From positions 248,001-312,000 of the forward strand of contig JAHZIX010000002.1 in NCBI GenBank assembly GCA_022601195.1: 64,000 bases of DNA, in the 5' to 3' direction. Below the pieces are notes generated by a model. It was given only the letters and a program-made list of their open reading frames with translations. It made no database searches and was not told the DNA's origin. Shown here piece by piece: positions 46,901-55,600 of this stretch. The number at the start of each line of letters is the position of its first letter. Within the stretch, counting starts at the first letter, position 1. The DNA is from Deltaproteobacteria bacterium (GTDB lineage Bacteria > Acidobacteriota > Thermoanaerobaculia > Multivoradales > JAHZIX01). A program made the position numbers and the translations under genes.

Positions 46901-47208
46901 CCGTCGTCACTCAGTGGGGATGTTGGAACACCTACCACGTAGACCCTTACTACGACACTCTCGGACACCGCCTTCTCCTCAACCCCAACCGAGGCGCTGC
47001 TGCGGTGCTAGGTGCTGCCACCCTGACCGAAGCCCAATCGGAAGGAAAATTGGGAATCTTGCTATTCGAGGAGCTCAACATTCCCGGTCGGCCTCTCGGA
47101 GAAGCGGTGCTCATCGCCAAACAGAGACTCGCGACCACTGAGCCGAACTTGCTGGATGTTTTGTTGGGATGGACTCTGCTCGGCGATCCCACCATGACGA
47201 TGCCCTAG
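37921..47208 (+). CDS. Giant secreted SdrD-B-repeat protein with C-terminal gingipain-type (C25) cysteine protease
   Basis: The ATG has AAAAGGAG seven bases upstream, giving 3095 residues. A signal peptide (~1-41) is followed by an unassigned beta-rich region. Proprotein-convertase P-like domains lie at ~323-468 and ~857-1005, and DUF11 segments around ~656-1087. Ten SdrD-B-like repeats follow (~1093-2277; pattern IGDRVWLDADGDGVQD..E.GL..V.V.L). The fifth carries a Ca-binding insertion of three DxNGDGxxxxxD blocks, dockerin-like. The end is a C25 peptidase domain (~2752-3095) with YFGHSG (His2967) and QWGCWN (Cys3001), matching the gingipain His-Cys dyad order. It has no LPXTG or recognised type IX sorting tail. 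It probably acts as a calcium-stabilised extracellular protease or surface stalk; targets are unknown. Confidence 0.85.
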   Translation: MTRTNIANSIPGDRRRQLPRGRHSLLAAVLVGHLMAASAYGDDQIQTFFIPVDETHILTQAAAINLAAPAPPASETVHTVISVSATVDGTVLCYDHWEDGYELDISNPVQATTQIINLDAGDFTVLENDIPASPRDPAVILFDARDRIGTSNQIAITRGGWRLQEGTLLAGAVEVFPTVDWGTRFESPVGENLGEPTFEFVAASVSSGELGAVLQIDLDGDGVADEVRRLGPGANTLIEGVVVGTSFQSSDPVQVHLLSGDRGSNFGGRWFSLVPTEQWSDSYYNPVGTSVLGRETVVTLYNPLNTAITVTHETLVPTIATQSFETTTTGAISSATPCTTPLVRNFAVAATFDVTDVNLGFVADHAFRGDIQVTLQSPQGTRVTVMGAANDGNDNYDIQLDDSATGGINDGNADATGAPFYERDALPSSSMGSFVGEPAAGTWVMEVCDTFTGADDGTFLRARLQLGEVTAVTPTTGTVTVPAGNVTNFTMPLNSGGHFFTAGGEDFFALTSVDYNQTASDWGFTQLPEENLTTTLVVGWAPGRDPTSTTNPTENGSPIWVTATMATDLYVDFDGDPTTGPLVDPEGNRYDQLVAIGSLESIRLFDSDGDQSGALLYTLDGTLITAAWGQDPVTASAAEPALDLGTTVLPITKVRVLKEGVLIDDVDGDGGIDPGETVQYTITVSNVSDAVIPTVTVEDTDLDSNVDYVVNSTELDGLVVADDALGTTPFPLDEGGLDIGALSLGQVVTITFNVTVDDPLPVGVENLLNIVEVRAGTEVESDTEDIPVGDPELLITKVSDVVGDVQPGQIITYTVGLTNSGALPHRGIKILDALPSGVTYLAESTSASGFVPTTVSSSYDNTTTGTISAATPCATPLIRTFTVTDTFALTDVDLGFRASHAYRGDIQGVLQSPTGTRVTVVATSGGDSNDNYDILLADGSPSALNDGDLDDTAAPFFDRATNPSSPLAAFNGETPTGAWQLEVCDTFTGADDGTFLSAQLVVRGENQVATTKTNQSAAPLPLLDGIPNNLILAPDAFELQPAQVMSVTYQVQVEDPLDVNTTAIVNTAYATSLEQPFPVVATVVDPVSLGGSIGDRVWLDADGDGVQDLGEPGLANVVVQLIDPGLDGMPGGGDDTVLESATTDTNGGYLFDHLAPGNYYVAVDDATLPGGLTTSPGTTDPSAVIALAGEEEILTVDFGYTNADPTTGILGDFVWSDADGDGIQDPGEIGLGNVDVELVDGDGNVVQTTTTTADGGYLFTGISPGEYTVRIASGELLPGGTLDGFSATTGPQSEGGAISDPVTVAAGEVVLDVDFGFTNPAGTFSIADVFWLDIDADGIFDASEEALEGVTVDLLDNSGNIIATATSGADGSLRFDGVAPGDYTLSVADNGGVLVGLGGTTGPASARLLPVTVTSADVTGVNFGYNAVGTLGDRLWNDSNGDGIQDPGESGLAGVTVELLDRTGTVIATTVTDGSGGYSFEGLAPDQYTVRVDAATLPVGFSLTGDPDLAPDGQSTVTLDFGQSDLTLDFGYQNSALPDLSGTVFEDLDADGTEESGEPGFAGITLDLQRTYEVIDGVIDVNGDGFISALDTGLVDGVAIIDGQVDLNGDGVVNASDDGQFKGISLVDGLLDINGDGVVSGTDDGLAACDPIATTTTDALGNYSFPDLLDGDYRVQVTDTEGLLTDYRLTSGLDALPVTIAGTSVSDVDFGYIREAGTASIGDRLWLDSDRDGFENAGEPGLAGVTVELFDAGPDGVIGGGDDILVATTVTDATGGYAFPDLAPGNYFVDPDETTLPTGLGETTYPVGTNPSAVIPLSEGEDFNDADFGYLSAVGSALGDRVWADANGDGIEDPGEIGIGGVDITVSGPGGTFTVTTAADGSWLLAGLPPGQYIATVDTSTLPGGLNPTPTNADTTYTLEVSAGTDYYFLDWGFDGGNPGSIGDTVFLDVDGNGTQGAGEAGIEGVTVNLLDAMGNILATTSTDANGNYDFQGIPAGAYDVEVSDTAGVLTGLNLSSPAVTTITLTAGEDYDLADFGYAPSGGSGSIGSLVWLDTDGDGFHDATEDGLMGVTVDLWLDVDGNGVITPGIDNLIQTTSTDSNGEYEFNGLVAENYIVQVTDDNGILAGMNATSGTVGVDDNSQTSPYPLTLGPGDSNVTADFGYVSAINLSIGGTVFEDQDQGGDNDEPLEPLVRDATVTLYRIVGGQRFLVGTTTTDANGDYLFTGLPPGDYEIETDPSGTSVAGYLQTTQTTTGGVQSVMLVAANVTDQDFGFWNGGLISTPVTLAWLQADFDGSVRWQTSTEVGNVGFYLHELTAQGLERIHEELIPARSEESLLPTNYEYRADAALSGQLILEDVDLFGRSRFHGPFSVGKEHGQKAADLQFIDWQSVRHQQLEKRQSRLQASIENLGVRGRSGLVAELQVNEDGPYRVTFEDLLAAGVDLDGVSPGDLLLTQAGEPVPIRLTGVRNLFGAGSAIEFLGRKAISLYTETNIYQLSLEAEGGARIPAAQERSSAKPETWYLAQQHFERERFYNFASPVGDPWYDTRLLATSQPVSEEIDFDLPGWVPVAAPSFLRVDLWGVTDFPIAPDHHLQIEVNGVAVADLRFDGLQGQIVEAQLEPEILQPTGNRLTLHLPHDTGAAFDLIHLDSFTVSYPKNFLIQDGALTFTTTGESLRVEGIPSQEVVVFRQMGDRVETLENIKLHPNVVGFSALFPGHREEATYTVVTAEAWKSATIELPRPQVDLLADPTELVIISHGDFLNDIDRLAEARRLQGWTVQVVDVQDLYTQYTHGVVNPEAIHQYLQEAHRQLGARYALLVGGDTYDYLNHLGLDSVSFIPTFYAQTDDIVRFAPVDPLFGDIDLDGVPDLALGRLPVRTSAELNDAIDKILTYEQHALGRTAIFAADGFDGAAGFDFSRTSDWLRDRLSTSWVTETAHIDELGVEQARAKIIENIENGSALTSYFGHSGPSVWSFQGLFDTTHANALSNTGKPTVVTQWGCWNTYHVDPYYDTLGHRLLLNPNRGAAAVLGAATLTEAQSEGKLGILLFEELNIPGRPLGEAVLIAKQRLATTEPNLLDVLLGWTLLGDPTMTMP

Positions 47209-47217
47209 CCTGCCAAT

Positions 47218-47261
47218 AGCGGTCCTAGAACTTCGCCCAACGGTAGCTTTCTAGGGCCGCT
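47218..47261 (+). terminator. Stem-loop after the first C25 gene
   Basis: AGCGGTCCTAGAA pairs with TTCTAGGGCCGCT (13 bp, one G-T-type mismatch) across an 18-base loop, starting nine bases after the stop codon. There is no T-run after it, so it may be an RNA-end or pause hairpin rather than a classical intrinsic terminator. Confidence 0.45.
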
Positions 47262-47707
47262 CAAGGCTTGCCCCGTCGACAAAGGTGACACCACCGAGAG
47301 AGCATCTGCTCGATCTCCCCCCGACCCCTGGACGACTTTCGCCACCTCCAAAGCCCACACTCCTGAGCCAGTTGCCGCTAATTCGGCCAGAGCCATTTGT
47401 CCGAGTCCTTCCTATAGCTCTTTCAGCGAAACACCGAGAGAGAGACCCTCCTTCCCCTTGCTAGCGTGTTGATTCGCACCGGGTAGGGCTGATTCCGAAC
47501 CACCAAACGAGGATTGGCACCCTCGAACGGTAGGGCCTCACTCTATTCGGCGAGGACAAGGCATGGATGGGAGTTGCAGGGGAGGGTGAGAGAGGTTTCT
47601 GAATCTCCTGTCTCAACCGGCCTCTTCTGCGCTCAGGTTCTCAGTCCTACCCTGGCGAAATTCTGTCGGAGACAAAGCTACAGCCAGCTACCAAGAAGGA
47701 GTGGCAG
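47262..47707. other. Intergenic spacer between repeat-protein genes
   Basis: No gene, RNA or dispersed repeat could be recognised. The only clear signal is the AAGGAG ribosome binding site of the next gene at its right end. A promoter for the second and third repeat-protein genes is likely here, but no boxes stand out. Confidence 0.4.
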
Positions 47708-49636
47708 ATGATCAATATCTTGACTTCGGAACCCGGTCGGCCCTGGAGGGATCGTCTTTCTACTCCTTTCTTTCAACCGTCCAGGAAACAATGCGTCCTT
47801 CTGACTCTTTTCGCAGCCGCCATCGCGGGCCTCTCTCCCGATCCGGCAGAGGCCCAATGCCCAGCGGATAGTGCCTCTGCCACTTTCGCCTGGTCTACCA
47901 GCCCAGGCACCGGTAACGAATGGCTGACCTCAGACCAGACCGATGGCGCCTCGCGGATGTACTCCGTCAGCTATACGGATACCTACGGCAATCCCAACTC
48001 GGTCGACGTCACCGTGGCGATTCAAGACCCCAACGGAAGAAGCTGTGATGACAATTTGATGACTGACCCTTCCTGGCCCAACGACCCAGATTGCACCAAT
48101 GGAGCCACGGAAACCAACGGCATTTTCGGTTCCGGATTCCTCACCGTCGCCATGAAATCACTCACTTCCAGTGAGACGGTCCGCTTTGACTTCACCTTCT
48201 CGAAGCCCGTATTTATGGATGACTTCACCATTTCCGACCTCGATGACGTGGGCTTTGGATTTCAACCCACCGTCGAACCCGGAGACTCCTTCCAAGATCG
48301 CATCACCCTGGCGGCGACCAACGGCGGCAGCAGTGTCCCCATTTCCTTGGTGGCCGGCACGAATCTCACCCTTGCTGGCCAAACCGCTACCACCATCGTC
48401 GCCGCGGGAGTCAATGGCAACCTACTTCCCGGGGACGCCCCAGGAACCCTCACCGCCTCCACCACTCTCCCGCTGGACAGTTTCAGTCTCACCTACCAGA
48501 ACGGCCCTCTCGACGCCACCAACGAAGGAGGCAACGGGATCAGCGACTCCCATGCGATCCGAACCTCCGGCTTTTCCTTCTGCGTCGAAGATGCCGCTCC
48601 CCAATTGGCCATCGACAAGAGCTCTAGCCCGAGCGGAACTCTGCAACCGGGAGCAGCCCTGACCTACACCGTGGTGATCACCAACAACGGGCCGGGGAAC
48701 GCTAACCAGGTCGAGCTCACGGACACCTTGCCAGCCGGCGTCACCTACACGTCCAGCTCCGCTCAAAAAACCTACCCAACGGCGAACACGGGTAGCTTCA
48801 CTGCTCCCAATCTGGGGCCAGCGACCTTCGACGTAGCGGGGTTGAGCCAGTCTTTGGACACCACCGGAAGCATTCCTGCCGGAGCTACCCTCTCGACCTA
48901 CTCCTTTGCCGTTACCGGCGCCTCTTCGGACTTTCTGAGCGATATTTCCCTATCGGCGACCTACCCGGGCGGCACGGCCTACACCCTGGCAGCAGGTACC
49001 TTTGGAACAGGAGGCGCTGGTGGTTTCTCCCAGATCCGAGGTCCCGATCCCTTCGCAGGATCTGCTGAGGGGATCTATCAATTCCTCTGGGGAGATATCT
49101 TCGACGGTGTCGCCGGAGATGACAACTCGATCACCTCCGCCACCTTCACTATCACCTACGAGGCCGGGCGGACCAGCACCACCGACGCCGCCGGAGCCCC
49201 TCCGAACCTGGTGACGGCAGCCGATGAAATCACTCTGCTGCCTGGAGAAACCCTGACAGTCACCTTCGATGTCACCGTGGATGACCCATTTCCCGGAGGC
49301 GCGGCCAGCCTCACCAACCTCGCTGAAGCAACGGCGACCGGCCTACTAGCAGTCACCGATACCGCGATCAACCCCGTGGAGACAGAGGCCGACGTCAGCA
49401 TCGTCAAAACCCTGATCACAGCTTCCCCCTACAGTTCCGGGCAAACCGTCACCTACACCCTAGTGGTCGCCAACGCTGGTCCGGTCACCGCGACCGATGT
49501 GGTTGTTCAGGATGCCCCCACTAACTTGTCGATCACCGGAGTTAGTGGCGGCGGATGCAGCGGATTCCCTTGCACCATCCCCAGCCTGCCTGCAGGGAGC
49601 AGCGTCACCATTACCGTCACAGCGACGGTCCCATAG
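47708..49636 (+). CDS. Secreted DUF11-domain protein, shorter relative of the following giant protein
   Basis: The 642-residue protein has AAGGAG six bases before the ATG and a signal peptide ending in PAEAQ (~48). Residues ~50-290 form a beta-rich domain with NGIFGSGFLTVAMKSL that I do not recognise. The rest holds two DUF11-like domains (~300-640). From LTYTVVITNNGPGN to the end it aligns closely with residues ~405-765 of the next protein, sharing NLGPATFDVAGL, SSDFLSDISLSATYPGG and WGDIFDGV. It stops where the longer protein continues into further DUF11, SdrD-B and protease domains, so it looks like a 3'-truncated duplicate. The next ATG is 11 bases downstream, with AGGAGG beginning inside the stop codon TAG, so translation is probably coupled. 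Confidence 0.8.
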   Translation: MINILTSEPGRPWRDRLSTPFFQPSRKQCVLLTLFAAAIAGLSPDPAEAQCPADSASATFAWSTSPGTGNEWLTSDQTDGASRMYSVSYTDTYGNPNSVDVTVAIQDPNGRSCDDNLMTDPSWPNDPDCTNGATETNGIFGSGFLTVAMKSLTSSETVRFDFTFSKPVFMDDFTISDLDDVGFGFQPTVEPGDSFQDRITLAATNGGSSVPISLVAGTNLTLAGQTATTIVAAGVNGNLLPGDAPGTLTASTTLPLDSFSLTYQNGPLDATNEGGNGISDSHAIRTSGFSFCVEDAAPQLAIDKSSSPSGTLQPGAALTYTVVITNNGPGNANQVELTDTLPAGVTYTSSSAQKTYPTANTGSFTAPNLGPATFDVAGLSQSLDTTGSIPAGATLSTYSFAVTGASSDFLSDISLSATYPGGTAYTLAAGTFGTGGAGGFSQIRGPDPFAGSAEGIYQFLWGDIFDGVAGDDNSITSATFTITYEAGRTSTTDAAGAPPNLVTAADEITLLPGETLTVTFDVTVDDPFPGGAASLTNLAEATATGLLAVTDTAINPVETEADVSIVKTLITASPYSSGQTVTYTLVVANAGPVTATDVVVQDAPTNLSITGVSGGGCSGFPCTIPSLPAGSSVTITVTATVP

Positions 49637-49647
49637 GAGGCCCGGTC

Positions 49648-52600
49648 ATGAAAAATCATCAACTGAGATCGAGTGCCAAACCGAACCTTCAAGGGGCGAA
49701 TTTGAACCTGACAAACCGTGGAAAACGTCTGGAAACCCACAATCGGAGCCGATCTGGGGCAAGTCGAAGGGTGCTCCAGGCCCAGGTAGCCTTCGCCCGG
49801 GCGGCCATGACCTGGGCGGCGGTCTTCTGGGTGGCTGCGACCTGGGCACCTCATTCCTTTGCTGCCGAAGCGCCTCTGACGAGCCGATACATCGTCACGA
49901 CTACGGGAAATACCGAGATCATCGGTAATTCCATCGTTACCTGCGATACCTCCGACCCGGCCTGTTTGACTGCTCTCGGCTCGGGACAGCCGAGTAATAC
50001 CTGGACCATGTCCCATATCGACGTGGATGCGGATGGCACGACCTTCAACTCCAGCAGCGCCGATTTGACGATCCCGGCTGGAGCTACGGTGCTTTACGCA
50101 GGCTTGTATTGGGCGGGAACCACAGAAGGCTCTATCGCCCCGCCAAGTCTCGCCCAGCGTACCGATATTCGATTGGATACACCGGCGACAACCGGATACC
50201 TCGACCTCTCCGGAACTCTGCTCGGTGACACCACTGCCGACGATGACAGCTATGGCGCCTTCGCCGATATTACGTCGCTGATTGCGGCTGGCGGCTCCGG
50301 CACCTACACCGTGGCCGACCTTCAGGTCTCCACCGGTACAGGTAGTACTGGCCCCTGGGGAGGTTGGTCTATTGCGGTGGTCTATTTCGACTCGTCGGAG
50401 AGCTGTCGCAACCTGTCGGTCTTCGATGGCTACGAGAACTTCTTCTTCGCTAGCGAATCTGTCACGGTGAGTGGGTTTCAAGCTCCATCCACAGGGCCGG
50501 TAGCCGCCACTCTCGGCTTCTTCATGGGCGATGGTGACCGCCAGAACACCAACCCTGACGATGCCACCGACGCCCTCCTGTTCGAAGGAACCACCCTGAG
50601 CAACGCCGTCAATCCAGCAACCAATTTCTTCAACAACACCGTCAGTGATTTCGGCGTCAACGTCAGCACCCGAAATCCCGTCTTCAACCACACCCTCGTC
50701 GTCGATGTCGATACCATCGATGCCTCCGGCATCCTCGCCCCATCCGCCACTTCGGCAACCGTCACCATCAACTCCGACGAGGGCTTGTGGTGGCCTCTTC
50801 TGACCATGGCCATTGGTGCCGACTGTCCGGACCTGGCCATCACCAAGACGGTCAGCCCTACCGGAACGGTTTCCCCAGGAGCGACTCTGGAGTACACCAT
50901 CGAGGTCACCAACAACGGTCAAGGTCTCGCCGATGATGTGGTTGTCTCGGATGCCCTGCCTCCTGGAGTCACCTACGTCCCAGCCACAGCCATCAAGACC
51001 TACCCAGCCCCGGTGGCGGGCTCCTTCACCTCTGCGAATCTAGGCCCAGCGACCTTCGATGTGGCGGGTTTGACTCAGAGCTTTGACACCACCGGCAGTG
51101 TTCCTGCAGGCGCCACCCTGACCTCCTATTCCCTCGCGGTCGCTGGCAACTCGAGCGATTTCTTGAGCGATATCTCTCTGTCTGCCACCTACCCAGGGGG
51201 CACGGCCTACTCCCTCCCAGCTGGAGATTTCGGCGGTGGTGGTACCGGCACCTTCTCAGAGACCCTTGGTCCCGACCCTTTCGGGGGAGCAGCCGAAGGG
51301 GTCTATCAATTTGTTTGGGGGGATATTTTCGACGGCGTCGTCGGCGACGACAACGCCATTTCCTCGGCCACTTTCACCATCACCTACAATGCCGGGCGGG
51401 CCGACACCACGGATGCCGCAGGTGCCCCACCGGACCTGGTGACCGCCGCGGACGATATCGATCTTCTCCAGGGGGAGACCATGACCATCACCTTCCAGGT
51501 AACGGTGGATGATCCTCCTCCTGCCGGAGTGACTTCCCTCGTCAACACGGGCTCCGCCTCCTACGGTGATGTTCCTCCGGTCACCGACACAGCCACCAAC
51601 CTTCTGGAGAGTGCTGATGTCGCCGTCACCAAGACTCTAGTAACCCCAGGAGCCTTCGTCGAAGGTCAGACGGTGTCCTTTACGATCCTGGTTTCCAATA
51701 ACGGTCCGCTGACCGCGACCAATATCGTCGTCACCGACACCCCAACGAACCTGACCTTGGTCTCCGTCGCCAGTCCGAGCTGTGGCGCCTTACCGTGCAT
51801 CATCCCGTCCCTAGCCTCGGGAGCCAGCGAGGCGATCACCGTGACCGCGACCATCAACGGCCTTGGAGATTTCGACAATGCTGTCACCGTGGCCGCGGAT
51901 CAGCTGGATCCAGACCTCAGCAACAACAGCGATCAAGATGGAGATATTGCTGGCAACAGCGTTTCTTTCGCCTGTGAGTTCGACAATGTCGCCTTCGTTT
52001 CCGCCACTCAGCCGGATCCCATATCTGCCAACAACTCCGACTCCACCGACAACGGCGGCTCCGCCTGTGTAGCAGACGTTTCCATTGCCAAGGTGGGATC
52101 GCCTGACCCGGTGACCATCGGCGACGTTCTCACCTACACACTGACCGCGACCAACAACGGACCAGACGAAGCTTCGAGCGTCACGGTTACCGACACCCTG
52201 CCTGACAACGTCTCTTTTCAAAGCGCCGTGGCAAGCCAGGGAAGTTGCTCGGAGAGCCTCGGCACCGTCAGCTGCAATCTCGGCAACCTGGCCAACGGCG
52301 GTTCCGCGACAGTAACCCTGCAGGTCGTCGTCGACTCCGTTCCCGCCTCCGACCCTCCCTGTGCCGCGGGTAGCCTGAGCAACACAGCCCAGGTCTCCGC
52401 TTCCCAGTTCGACGACGACACCAGCAACAACCAAGCTCAAATCTGCACCTCGGCCCGAGCCCGACTCAATGTGGTCAAGAGTCTCGTGCCAGAGGACGAC
52501 ACCGGAACCTTCGACCTCTCCATCGAGGGCACCACGCTGGTCAACGGAGTGGCCAATGGTGGTGCCACTGGATTTCAGTCGGTGGATGCCGGGACCGCCA

Positions 52601-55600
52601 TCGTCTTCGCAGAAGCACCTGTCTCTCCAGGCTCTTTGAACTCCTACGACATCACTTTCACCTGCGTCGATGGCCACGGGGATCTGGTAGCTACCAGCGG
52701 CGATGTGATCACCGGTACCTCAGCCTCCTCTCAGGTCACCATTCCCACCGGAGCTGGCATCACGGAGCTGGACCAAACGGTCACCTGCACCATGACCAAC
52801 ACTCGCAAGGCCAGTGTCGCCATCACCAAGAGCGCGACTCCGGCGGATGCCACCAACTTCGACTTCACTAGCCTCAAAGTAGCGGGCCCGGGAAACAACC
52901 AGATTGGCGACTTCACCCTCGATGGGGAAACCGTCGACAGCGGCGATCCGGACACCTTCATCAACCAGATCACCTTCCAAGCAGCTGCCAACCGTACCTA
53001 CGACATCACAGAGCAGGTACCTGCCGGCTGGATGCTGAGCGCCATCCAATGCATCGATTCGACCGGCAATACCACCGTGGATGTGGCCAACTTCACCGCG
53101 ACTCTGGTTCTCGATCCTGGGGATACGGTCAACTGCACCTTTTTCAATCGGCAAACCAGCGAGATCAACGGTACCGTTTGGCTCGATACCGATGGCGATG
53201 GAGTCAACGACATCGGTGAGCCGGGTATCGGCGGCGTTACCGTTTTCCTCTGTGACTCGGCAGAAGCCACCTGCGACGCAGGTACAGCCGTGGGAACGGT
53301 GGTAACGAATGCCAATGGCGACTATGTCTTCCCAGACCTGGCTCCCGGTAGCTACCAAGTCCAAGTCGATGAGAGTGATCCGGATCTCACCGGCCTCGAC
53401 GGCACCGCTGGCAATCTCACCGGGAATTCCGGCACTCTCGATCTCCCCCCCGGAGAGACCGCCAGCGCAGACTTCGGCTACCAACCGGCGCCGAACACAG
53501 CGGCGGTGGAAGGTACCGTCTGGAGCGACGCCGATGGCGATGGCATCCAGGATCCCGGTGAGGTCGGTCTTGCCGCGGTCACCCTACAACTATTCAACGC
53601 CGATGGGTCTCCCGTGGACGCTGACGGCGACCCCAACAATGGCGTGCAACCGGTCACCGTGGAAACCAGCGGAGACGGCTCCTACTTGTTCTCCAACGTA
53701 CCCCCAGGTGAGTACCTGGTGCAGGTCGACACCTCCGATCCAGAACTTGCCGGCTACAGCAACACCACCCCAACCAGCAGCATCCCGTTTACCCTCAATC
53801 CGGGAGACGTGGTGACCGACGTAGATTTCGGCTTCGACTCCCCAACTACTTCTACGGTCAGCGACGCGGTCTGGTACGACGCGGATGGCGACGGAGCACT
53901 GGACACGGGGGAGGAGCTCATCCCCGGGGTTACCGTCGACCTGGTCGATTGCGGTGCCGACGGCATCTGCGGCGGAGCCAACGCTGCGGACGACGCGGTG
54001 ATCGCTACTGCCACCACCGACGCCAACGGCGAAGTGCACTTCTACGGAGTCGCCGACGGCACCTACGAGCTTTCTGTCACGGATACCGATGACGCCTTGA
54101 TGGGATTGGGGGAAACCACCGGCACCGGCGGAACCGAAGGAATCCTGGTAAGTGGAGCTGATGTTCTCAACGCCCCCAGCGACGGTGGCACTCCGAGCTT
54201 CGGCTACAACGCCCCCGGCAGCATCGGCACCACTCTGTGGAACGACGCCGATGGCAACGGTACGCAGGATCCCGGCGAAGCGGGTATCAGCGGGGTTGTG
54301 GTCAACCTGCTGGCAGACACCACGGGCAATGGATTCCCAGACACGGTAGTCGCCACGACCACCACCGGACCGGACGGCAGCTATCTTTTCTCGAGTCTTT
54401 CGGAGGGAGATTACACGGTCCAGGTAGACGCATCGAATTTCAATGCTGGGGGCGCTCTCGAGGGATATGCCCAGACCTTCGATGCCGATGGCACGGGTAG
54501 CGCTCATGAGTCCACCACGGCTCTAGCCGGAGCGGAGAGCGACCCAACTCAAGATTTCGGATACCAAAACAGCTCCTTGGCAGATATCTCCGGCTCAGTC
54601 TTCGATGATCTCGACGCCGACGGAGTCTTGGAATCTGGTGAGCCAGGCATCGGTGCAGTCACCATCGTCCTCCTCGATGCTAGCGGCAACCCCATCGCTA
54701 CCACGACCACAGACGCCAGCGGTAACTACCTCTTTCCAGATCTCCCGGACGGCGACTACACCGTGGAAGTCACTGACGATGCCAACATATTGGATGGATA
54801 CCTCTTGACCAGCGGCCTCGATGCTCTCGACGTCACCTTGGCAGGAACCGATGTGACGGATGTCGACTTCGGTTATACGGCCGCTTCTGAGACCGGGTCC
54901 ATCGGTGACACCCTGTGGCTGGACGCCGATGGCGATGGTCTGCAGAGCTCTTCGGAGCCAGGTCTCGCAGGGGTAACGGTTCAACTCTACGACGCTGGCC
55001 CGGACGGAGTCATTGGCGGCGGCGACGACGTGCTAATCGCCACCGTCATCACAGACGCCAACGGCGGCTACGACTTCCCAGGCCTCGAACCCGGGAACTA
55101 CTACGTGGACCCGGACGGAACGAGCCTGCCGACGGGTCTTGGCGAAACGACCTATCCGGCGGGAACCGACCCTTCGGCCGTCATCCCTCTGTCCGAGGGC
55201 GAGGACTACGACGAAGCCAATTTCGGTTACCTTTCGACCACCGGCAGCGCCATAGGCGACCGAGTCTGGTACGACGCGGATGGCGACGGTGTGCAAGACT
55301 CGGGAGAAGTGGGCATCGGTGGGGTCGAAATCACCGTCTCGGGCCCCGGCGGCACCTTCACCGTCACCACCAACCCAGACGGCAGTTGGCTTCTGACCGG
55401 TCTCCCCCCTGGGGAGTACACCGCCACCGTCGACCCGGCAACTCTGCCCGTCGGTACCAACCCCACGCCGACCAACGCAGACCTCACCTACACCCTGACA
55501 TTGGATGCGGTGACGGACTATTACCTCCTGGACTGGGGTTTCGATGGTGGCAATACTGGCTCCATTGGTGACAGGGTTTTTCTCGACCTCGACGGCGATG

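Noticed and set aside
49555..49647. 31-codon in-frame extension upstream of the second giant protein
   Set aside because: It overlaps the coding end of the preceding gene, and the ATG at 49648 has AGGAGG upstream.
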